From the NCBI GenBank assembly GCA_002338605.1, contig DDIP01000093.1:1-7076 (forward strand): a DNA stretch of 7,076 nucleotides, read 5' to 3'. The notes below the pieces were generated by a model. That model worked only from the letters and a program-made list of their open reading frames with translations. It searched no databases and had not been told where the DNA came from. Below, in pieces: positions 1-5,285 of the stretch (the first letter of the stretch is position 1; each line of letters starts with the position of its first letter). Origin of the DNA: Proteobacteria bacterium UBA1847 (GTDB lineage: Bacteria > Pseudomonadota > Gammaproteobacteria > Steroidobacterales > Woeseiaceae). A program made the translations under genes and the position numbers.

Positions 1-2
1 TG

Positions 3-899
3 GCGCCGCAACCCGAGCTGCTACCGCCACCTGACGTTGTCGTCGAGCCGGAGGTCGTCGCTCCGGTTGAAGTCGAGACCCCGCCACCGGTTGAAGTCGT
101 GCCGGAACCGATCGTGGTGCCGCCACCGCCGAAGTTGCCGCCCGTCGCGATCGTTGTCAGCTCCAGTCAGCCGGCATTTCTTGATGTTGCAAAGGCGCTT
201 AGCGAGCAGCTCAGCGATTCGAGAATTTTTGATCTCAGCGACAACAGGCAGCCCCCGGTGGCGGTACTTAGAAACATCAACGATTCCGATCCCGCTGCTG
301 TTGTTGCTATTGGCTTGCGTGCCGCGCAGTCCTCCGTGGCGATGGCGAAATCGCCGGTCGTGTTCAGCCAGGTTTTCAATTATCGTGACCACGGTCTGCT
401 GACGGACAACAGTCGAGGTGTATCGCCATTGGCGCCGTTCGATGCACAGCTCGCGGCCTGGATCGACATCGATCCCAGTATCAAACGCGTCGGCGTCATC
501 ATCGGTGAAGGCCATGAGGACCTGGTCGCCGAGGCTGAAGTCGCGGCTGCAAAGCACGAGCTTGAGTTGCATCTACGAGTTGCCAACTCCGATCAGGAAG
601 CGCTTTATATCTTCAGGCGCATGGCACAGGATATCGATGGCTTCTGGCTGATACCGGATAACCGGATCTTAAGTGCCCGGTCGCTGCGCGAGATTCTCAG
701 CATCGCGAAGCGCAGCCAGATCGCGGTCGCGGTTCCCAATGAATCCATGCTTGCCCTGGGGGCGACGGTCAGTATCGAAACGCAGCCCGAAGACATCGCG
801 GCAACCATCGCCAGGATTCTCTGGAAGATTCATTCAGACGGGCTACAGGCAATCCCACCAATCAGTCCTTTATCGGCGGTTCGGGTGGTGACCCGATGA
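3..899 (+). CDS. ABC_sub_bind-type periplasmic binding protein with proline-rich tether (5' partial)
   Basis: The reading frame is open to the left edge, so the true start (probably with a signal peptide or lipobox) lies outside; 298 residues are visible. A GTG at 99 is only an internal valine codon in a continuing Pro/Glu/Val-rich stretch (residues 1-47), so it is not a convincing start. From about residue 47 the protein looks like the ABC_sub_bind family (TrpX-like): a beta strand PVAIVVSSS, then a second motif SPVVFSQVFN, then a hinge and second lobe around RVGVIIGEGHEDLV, and a late strand with VAVPNESMLALGATVSI. Such proteins bind small ligands in the periplasm. No ABC permease or ATPase gene is next to it; instead its stop overlaps the start of a GGDEF-EAL gene, so it probably feeds a sensor rather than a transporter. 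The ligand cannot be told from sequence. Family assignment is fairly sure, role is inference. Confidence 0.8.
   Translation, partial: APQPELLPPPDVVVEPEVVAPVEVETPPPVEVVPEPIVVPPPPKLPPVAIVVSSSQPAFLDVAKALSEQLSDSRIFDLSDNRQPPVAVLRNINDSDPAAVVAIGLRAAQSSVAMAKSPVVFSQVFNYRDHGLLTDNSRGVSPLAPFDAQLAAWIDIDPSIKRVGVIIGEGHEDLVAEAEVAAAKHELELHLRVANSDQEALYIFRRMAQDIDGFWLIPDNRILSARSLREILSIAKRSQIAVAVPNESMLALGATVSIETQPEDIAATIARILWKIHSDGLQAIPPISPLSAVRVVTR
63..99 (+). repeat. Two copies of a 13-bp direct repeat in the Pro-rich tether
   Basis: CCGGTTGAAGTCG occurs at 63-75 and again at 87-99, a 24-bp (8-codon) period. It encodes repeated PVEV units inside the proline/glutamate/valine-rich linker. This suggests slipped-strand growth of a spacer that would hold the binding domain away from the membrane. 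Confidence 0.7.
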
Positions 900-3097
900 A
901 GTCGCGTATTGGCACTCTGCTTGCGAATATCGCAAAGCGATTCTCCGGCCTGTACTCCGATTCGAGCAGCGGCAAACGGGCGCTCGTGCACGAAATTCTA
1001 TCCATCCAGGTCTTTAGCGCGACGCTGGTCGGGTTCCTGGCCATCGCAAGTCTTTACTGGGGCGGACAATGGATTCTGCAGGACAATTACAGCCGTTGGG
1101 CGCTGCAATGGACGGATCAGCTCAACGAACTGGGATCGCCGCTCTACCTCGCTGAAGATCAGGAAATCCGTATCAGTCTCGATAACTTCGTGTCGCGCTA
1201 TCCCGAGATCGACCAGGTCGTGTACTACGCCAATGATGGCAGTGTGCTGCACGCGGTCGATACGGAAGATGATCCTGATCCCGTTAAGGTCCTTTCGGAA
1301 GATCAGCTGCGCGACGCCATCGCGGTCGTCGGGGCCAACGAGCCCTACCTGATGACCGGTGGTTTCCTCGATCCCCGGCAATTCAACATCCTCGCGCCGG
1401 TCTGGGTCGAGTCGATTCCCGATGACGGTCTGTTCGGCTTCGACCCGATCAACACCGAGATCGAAACAAAGACGGAACTGCTGGGATTTGTAAACATGAA
1501 ACTCGACTTTGTGATGTTTCATGATCGCCTGCTATCGAACATCAGGACTGCCGTTTTCATCCTGCTGGGACTGCTGCTGCTGTTCGCAATCTATGGTCGC
1601 TACGCGTTGCGCAAGGCGTTGGCATCTTTCGCCGACCTGCAATTGCCAATTCAGGAGCTCGCAAAGGGGAACCTCGACGTCAAGTTCGAGCCATCCCAGC
1701 ACCGCGAGATCTCCGATATTGTCGAGGCATTGGAAACGACCGCGACTGCCTTGAGCGAACGAGATGCGCAACTGCGCGAGCTCGCAAATCATGACAGCCT
1801 GACCGGCCTGTACAATCGGCGCCGCTTTGTCGAGGTTCTCCGGTCCGAGGTCCTTGAAGTGATGTGCAAGAATCGGTCGAGTGCTCTGTTCTTTATCGAT
1901 CTCGATCAATTCAAATACATCAATGATGCCTGTGGGCACGCGGCCGGCGACCGGCTTATCCGCAAGGTGGCGGACGAACTGCAGCGAAGTATCGGGCGCG
2001 ATGATGTCATCGCGCGCTTTGGTGGCGACGAGTTTGCGGTCCTGGTGCGGTCGGTTGATGTGGCCGGCGCAAGGGCTGCTGCGGAAACCATTTTGAAGAA
2101 CATGCGCCGTATGGCGCATATAGAAGAAGAGCAGCTTTTTCACGTACATTGCAGCATCGGCATAACAATGTTGAGCGGCACCAACCTGCATCACGACGAA
2201 CTGATCAACCAGGCAGATATCGCCTGCCGTGAAGCAAAATCAGCCGGGCGCAATCGCCTCAGTATCTTCCGGCTGAAAAAAGACGGTTCGAAATCCGCCA
2301 CGTCCGATGTCAGCTGGATGAACTGCCTTCGGGATGCGCTGGACAACGATAAGTTCGAGATTCGTTTTCAACCAATCAATGAGATCGACAGCGGTGAAAC
2401 AACACACCACGAGCTGCTGATTCGTATCATGGGTGAGGACGGCAAGCTCATTTCACCGGACGCATTTCTACCGTCGGCAGTTCGTTTTGGCCTGATGACT
2501 GAAATCGATTTCTGGATGATTCGTCACGCGGCGGTCGCATACGCAAAATACTCAACACCCGAGAATAGATTGCAATTCTCGATCAACCTGTCGGCGAATG
2601 CTTTCGAGAACGATGACCTGACGGGCTATGTGCAGGATACCTTTGAACAGCACGGCGTGGTTGCCAGCGACATTGTTTTCGAAATCACAGAGAGTCTCGC
2701 CGTTCGCCGCCCGCTGCAGGTCGACCGCCAGATTGCGACGTTACGTGATCTCGGATGCAAGTTCGCACTCGACGATTTCGGTACCGGGTACAGCTCCTTC
2801 AGCTACCTGCAAAAGCTGCAGTTCGACTACATCAAAATCGACGGTACGTTTGTGCAGGACCTGCCGAATAACCCGGTCGATCAGAAAATGATCCGGTTGA
2901 TCGCCGAGGTCGGGCGGGAAGCAGGCATGCGAACAATTGCCGAGTATGTACGCAATGTGGAAACGCTTGAGCTGCTGACCGAGCTTGGGGTCGATATGGT
3001 GCAGGGCTTTTTCGTGGGTCGTCCGACCAAAGTTCCGAAAACGAAAGCGACGCCGATTTCTCTGACTGCGCGGCGTCAGCGATTGTCCCGGAAGTAA
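896..3097 (+). CDS. Membrane-bound GGDEF-EAL cyclic-di-GMP enzyme with periplasmic sensor domain
   Basis: The 733-residue protein has, in order: a short cytoplasmic N-terminus, TM1 about 36-58, an extracytoplasmic domain about 60-214, TM2 about 216-234, a HAMP-like segment about 236-290, GGDEF about 290-460 and EAL about 475-715. The cyclase half keeps the entry motif LTGLYNRRR, the metal/GTP aspartates in IDLDQFKYIND (335-344) and GGDEF at 376-380. The inhibitory RxxD site is degenerate: the four residues are GRDD (367-370). The phosphodiesterase half has ELLIR at 506-510 in place of EAL, N564, E599, the DDFGTGYSS loop at 626-634, K647, E683 and Q703, so it retains the residues expected for activity. 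Both activities are therefore plausible. The ATG overlaps the upstream stop as ATGA, indicating translational coupling with the binding-protein gene. The sensor domain belongs to no family I can name with confidence. Confidence 0.93.
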   Translation: MKSRIGTLLANIAKRFSGLYSDSSSGKRALVHEILSIQVFSATLVGFLAIASLYWGGQWILQDNYSRWALQWTDQLNELGSPLYLAEDQEIRISLDNFVSRYPEIDQVVYYANDGSVLHAVDTEDDPDPVKVLSEDQLRDAIAVVGANEPYLMTGGFLDPRQFNILAPVWVESIPDDGLFGFDPINTEIETKTELLGFVNMKLDFVMFHDRLLSNIRTAVFILLGLLLLFAIYGRYALRKALASFADLQLPIQELAKGNLDVKFEPSQHREISDIVEALETTATALSERDAQLRELANHDSLTGLYNRRRFVEVLRSEVLEVMCKNRSSALFFIDLDQFKYINDACGHAAGDRLIRKVADELQRSIGRDDVIARFGGDEFAVLVRSVDVAGARAAAETILKNMRRMAHIEEEQLFHVHCSIGITMLSGTNLHHDELINQADIACREAKSAGRNRLSIFRLKKDGSKSATSDVSWMNCLRDALDNDKFEIRFQPINEIDSGETTHHELLIRIMGEDGKLISPDAFLPSAVRFGLMTEIDFWMIRHAAVAYAKYSTPENRLQFSINLSANAFENDDLTGYVQDTFEQHGVVASDIVFEITESLAVRRPLQVDRQIATLRDLGCKFALDDFGTGYSSFSYLQKLQFDYIKIDGTFVQDLPNNPVDQKMIRLIAEVGREAGMRTIAEYVRNVETLELLTELGVDMVQGFFVGRPTKVPKTKATPISLTARRQRLSRK
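1996..2015. repeat. 20-bp near-palindrome inside the GGDEF coding region
   Basis: GCGCGATGA and TCATCGCGC form perfect 9-bp arms around a 2-nt centre (TG). The site lies in the codons for GRDDVIAR, just before the GGDEF motif. It may be coincidence of coding sequence; no function is shown. Confidence 0.5.
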
Positions 3098-3966
3098 TTG
3101 CCCAGTAGTTGAAACTCGTGGCCACGCCGGCTGCCCTTGCGCCAGGCAAGACCAATTGTGCGATAGCTGTCTTCGCGCAATGGCTGCAGGCGGACCCGCG
3201 TGTGTCGCAACAGCGAGGAACCCGCCGCCATCTCCGGCAAAAAGGTGATGCCGAGGTCCGCGTCTACCATTTCGATCAGGGTCAGCAGGCTGCTGGCACC
3301 GAATCGGCTGACCTTTTGCGTGTTTCGGATCTTGCACGCTTGAAGCGCATGATCCCTGAGGCAGTGCCCGTCCTCGAGCAACAGGACGCTGTCGGCGTTG
3401 AGCCGATTAAAGCGATAGTTGGCGGGATCGACGCGCTTCGTACCCTGTCGATACGCGAGCTGAAAGTTATCGCGAAACAGTTCGGTCGTATCGACACCGT
3501 GCATCTCCCAGGGCAGGGCGAGCAACAGTACGTCCAGTTCACCTTCCATCAGGCGCTCGTAAATTCTCTGCGTCTGGTCCTCGATCAACAGGAGTTTGAG
3601 ACTGGGGTAGTCCTTGCGAAGTTTTGGCAGAGTGCCGGGCAGAAGGAACGGCGCGATCGTGGGGATTACACCGAGCCGCAGTTCCCCGCACAGGGGTTCC
3701 GGGTCGCCACGGGCCAGTTCAACCAGGCTTTCGACGTCACGCAAGACCAGGCGCGCCATCGTGGCGATACTCTGGCCCGTGGCCGTTATCGTGACATTGC
3801 GACTGGTTCTGTCCACCAGGTCGGCGTCCAGCGTGGATTCGAGTTCACGAATGGCGTTACTGAAGGCGGACTGCGAGACAAAACAGGCCTCAGCCGCCCG
3901 ACCGAAGTGCTCTTCTTCGGTAAGCGCGACAAAATAACGAAGCTGTTTGAGTGTGGGGACCCTCAT
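3076..3966 (-). CDS. oxyR: OxyR, LysR-type hydrogen peroxide-sensing regulator
   Basis: This LysR-family regulator has an N-terminal winged helix-turn-helix (HFGRAAEACFVSQSAFSNAIRELE) and a C-terminal sensor domain. The OxyR signature LLLEDGHCLRDHALQAC is present, with cysteines nine residues apart, matching E. coli Cys199 and Cys208. H2O2 oxidises the first to a sulfenic acid and a disulfide then switches the regulator on. I chose the ATG at 3966 (296 residues; cysteines 202 and 211), because the protein then begins MRVPTLKQLRYFVAL, as in homologues. An ATG six codons upstream (3984) would overlap the likely -10 box. Neither start has a strong Shine-Dalgarno sequence. The gene diverges from the dps remnant and peroxidase gene, which are typical OxyR targets. 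Its last 22 bp overlap the convergent GGDEF-EAL gene, leaving no room for a terminator between them. Confidence 0.93.
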   Translation of the reverse strand: MRVPTLKQLRYFVALTEEEHFGRAAEACFVSQSAFSNAIRELESTLDADLVDRTSRNVTITATGQSIATMARLVLRDVESLVELARGDPEPLCGELRLGVIPTIAPFLLPGTLPKLRKDYPSLKLLLIEDQTQRIYERLMEGELDVLLLALPWEMHGVDTTELFRDNFQLAYRQGTKRVDPANYRFNRLNADSVLLLEDGHCLRDHALQACKIRNTQKVSRFGASSLLTLIEMVDADLGITFLPEMAAGSSLLRHTRVRLQPLREDSYRTIGLAWRKGSRRGHEFQLLGNYFRDNR

Positions 3967-4067
3967 TAACCCATAAAATAGCATAGTATATGCGTATTAA
4001 TCCAATTTACTGAACATCAATCGTCACCTATGATTGCCACTCACTCAACGAGTGCAGGATATCGGCA
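3967..4067. promoter_or_regulatory. Divergent intergenic region between oxyR and the dps remnant
   Basis: This 101-bp AT-rich gap must hold the promoters for both directions. By analogy with other OxyR loci it should carry the OxyR binding site. I see one partial half-site overlapping the oxyR -10 box, but no full tetrad of ATAGnT elements. No clear rightward -35/-10 pair could be picked by eye. Confidence 0.45.
3985..4014 (-). promoter_or_regulatory. Probable oxyR promoter
   Basis: On the minus strand TATACT (3985-3990) is a good -10 box. TTCAGT (4009-4014) is a weak -35, 18 nt away. Transcription would start near 3978, giving a leader of about 12 nt before the ATG at 3966. A partial OxyR-like half-site, ATAG-N7-GTAT (3983-3997, + strand), overlaps the -10 box, which would fit autorepression. 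The box is only a partial match and was not scored. Confidence 0.4.
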
Positions 4068-4421
4068 ATGGAAACAAACCTCAGAATCAGTAACGAGCAT
4101 CGCGAGAAGATCGCGGCGGGCCTGTCAGGCCTGCTGGCTGACAGCCATACGCTGTATCTCAAGACTCACAATTTTCACTGAAAAGTCGAAGGTCCGCTCT
4201 TCAACACCTTGCATCTGATGTTTGAGACGCAATATACGGAGCTTGCTTTGGCGGTTGACCAGATTGCGTAGCGCATCCGTGTGCTGGGCATCAGGGCGCC
4301 AGGGAGCTATTCGGAATTCGGAAAACTCGCGTCGAATGACGAACCCGCAGCAGATCTGCTGACACAACGTATGCAGATCCATGAAAAAAATGCCTGGATG
4401 CTTCGCAGCATGCTGGCTTGA
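4068..4421 (+). pseudogene. dps: Degenerate dps (DNA-binding ferritin-like protein) gene
   Basis: Reading from ATG 4068 gives clear Dps sequence: LYLKTHNFH, then [35 protein letters not shown] and finally [20 protein letters not shown]. Intact Dps proteins sequester iron and consume H2O2 at ferroxidase sites between subunits, and protect DNA. Here codon 38 is TGA (4179-4181), where the family has tryptophan in NFHW, a single TGG change. Codon 68 is TAG (4269-4271), where the family has the ferroxidase glutamate of the DxxxER motif. About 35-40 residues are also missing around 4330-4345, since only 117 codons remain of about 155; the deletion kept the frame. The histidine and aspartate ligands are still visible. 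With two stops and a deletion the gene cannot make a working dodecamer. The high remaining identity implies recent loss. The deletion size is estimated from remembered family sequences. Confidence 0.9.
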
Positions 4422-4429
4422 TTGAAACC

Positions 4430-4435
4430 AAGGAG
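4430..4435 (+). promoter_or_regulatory. Strong ribosome binding site for the peroxiredoxin-glutaredoxin gene
   Basis: AAGGAG lies 7 nt before the ATG at 4443 and 8 nt after the stop of the dps remnant. It is the best Shine-Dalgarno match in the window. It allows independent initiation on a message whose first cistron is broken. Confidence 0.8.
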
Positions 4436-4442
4436 AGAATGA

Positions 4443-5204
4443 ATGTTAAAGAATATTGAAGGAAAGCGCGTACCAGACGTTACGTTCCGAACCCGCCGTG
4501 AGCACGAGTGGGTCGATGTGACGAGCGCCGACGTTTTCGACGGCAAGACGGTCGTATTGTTTTCACTGCCGGGTGCGTTTACGCCGACATGTTCATCGTC
4601 ACACGTGCCGCGTTACAACCAGCTTGCGCCGTTATTCAACAAGAACGGCGTTGACGACATCATCTGCGTCTCGGTCAATGACGCGTTTGTCATGAATGAG
4701 TGGAAACGAAGCCAGAACGCGAACCGTGTAACGTTTCTGCCGGACGGCAACGGCGAATTTACCGATAAGATGGGTTTGCTCGTCGACAAGGATAACCTCG
4801 GATTTGGCAAGCGCTCATGGCGCTATTCAATGCTGGTCCGTGACGGCGTCATCGAGAAAATGTTCATCGAGCCGGAAGAAGACGGTGACCCGTACGGTGT
4901 GTCCGATGCGGACACGATGCTCGAGTACCTGGCACCGGAAGGAGAAAGGCCACACGACGTCGCAGTTTTCACCCGCGAAGGCTGCAGCTTCTGCGTCCGT
5001 GCCAAGGGTTTGTTGAAGGATGCCGGCATTGAGTACGAAGAGCTGGTATTGAATCGTGACTACACGGATCAGACCTTGCGTGCAGTTTCGGCGCGAATTA
5101 CCTACCCGCAGGTGTTCATCGATGGCAAGCATATCGGTGGATCCGACGACCTTGCCGAATGGCTGGACCAAAACGCTGCAGGCGCCGCTCGCAACGCCGC
5201 CTGA
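4443..5204 (+). CDS. Hybrid peroxiredoxin 5-glutaredoxin peroxidase
   Basis: The 253-residue fusion joins a Prx5-type peroxidase (1-165) to a glutaredoxin (about 170-245). It reduces H2O2 and organic peroxides with glutathione in the cytoplasm. The peroxidatic centre is PGAFTPTC, with P43, T47, C50, and R127 completing the active site. A second cysteine, C75, lies in DDIICVSV. The glutaredoxin part has the redox pair CSFC (C181, C184) rather than CPYC/CPFC, the cis-proline motif TYPQVFI (P222) and the GGSDDL glutathione loop. This is the same architecture as the Haemophilus influenzae and Chromatium hybrid peroxiredoxins, so one polypeptide contains peroxidase and reductant. The gene sits 21 bp after the dps remnant and is divergent from oxyR, so OxyR control is likely. 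No terminator is seen right after its stop; the first one is inside the next gene. Confidence 0.94.
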   Translation: MLKNIEGKRVPDVTFRTRREHEWVDVTSADVFDGKTVVLFSLPGAFTPTCSSSHVPRYNQLAPLFNKNGVDDIICVSVNDAFVMNEWKRSQNANRVTFLPDGNGEFTDKMGLLVDKDNLGFGKRSWRYSMLVRDGVIEKMFIEPEEDGDPYGVSDADTMLEYLAPEGERPHDVAVFTREGCSFCVRAKGLLKDAGIEYEELVLNRDYTDQTLRAVSARITYPQVFIDGKHIGGSDDLAEWLDQNAAGAARNAA

Positions 5205-5233
5205 GCGATTTAGGATAGAGGTCCGAATCTGGC

Positions 5234-5261
5234 TAGTCTGGGTTCCGGCGAGGCGTATACT
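5234..5261 (+). promoter_or_regulatory. Probable promoter of the ada-alkA fusion gene
   Basis: TATACT (5256-5261) is a strong -10 box. TAGTCT (5234-5239) is a poor -35, 16 nt upstream, as expected for an activator-dependent promoter. Transcription would begin near 5268, at the likely ATG itself, so the message could be leaderless or nearly so. Start site not measured. Confidence 0.45.
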
Positions 5262-5285
5262 TTGCGCATGCTCCGGAACCCAGAC
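5236..5285. repeat. Perfect 13-bp inverted repeat enclosing -10 box and start codon
   Basis: GTCTGGGTTCCGG (5236-5248) and CCGGAACCCAGAC (5273-5285) are exact reverse complements separated by 24 nt. The spacer contains TATACT, a GAGG and both candidate start codons (TTG 5262, ATG 5268). It could be a regulator-binding site in DNA. In a read-through transcript it could be a long hairpin placing the start codon in the loop. The right arm is also coding (LRNPD). Confidence 0.8.

Noticed and set aside
2102..2119. 7-bp hairpin ATGCGCC-GTAT-GGCGCAT in the GGDEF gene
   Set aside because: No T run follows and it is deep in coding sequence; arms of this length occur by chance.
1532..2194. 220-codon minus-strand open frame inside the GGDEF-EAL gene
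   Set aside because: Antisense to the conserved GGDEF domain, with composition typical of a shadow frame.
3109..3969. 286-codon open frame on the + strand across oxyR
   Set aside because: It is exactly antisense to a well-supported oxyR, starts with TTG without a ribosome site, and shows no recognisable domain. GC-rich codon bias explains it.
3978..4031. Full OxyR tetrad binding site in the divergent region
   Set aside because: ATAG and CTAT elements occur, but their spacing does not match the four-element consensus; only one partial half-site is supportable.
4030..4218. Small + strand open frame beginning at ATG 4030
   Set aside because: It is out of frame with the Dps-like sequence and has no recognisable content; the Dps frame explains this stretch.
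4179..4271. TGA and TAG in the dps remnant as recoded codons (tryptophan or unusual amino acids)
   Set aside because: Neighbouring genes use TGG for tryptophan and end normally at TGA or TAA. Recoding would not explain the TAG at a glutamate position or the internal deletion.
5261..5270. TTTGCGCATG as a possible Ada box (reverse complement contains GCGCAA)
   Set aside because: Only the short GCAA half resembles the E. coli site; the AAT element at the right distance is missing.
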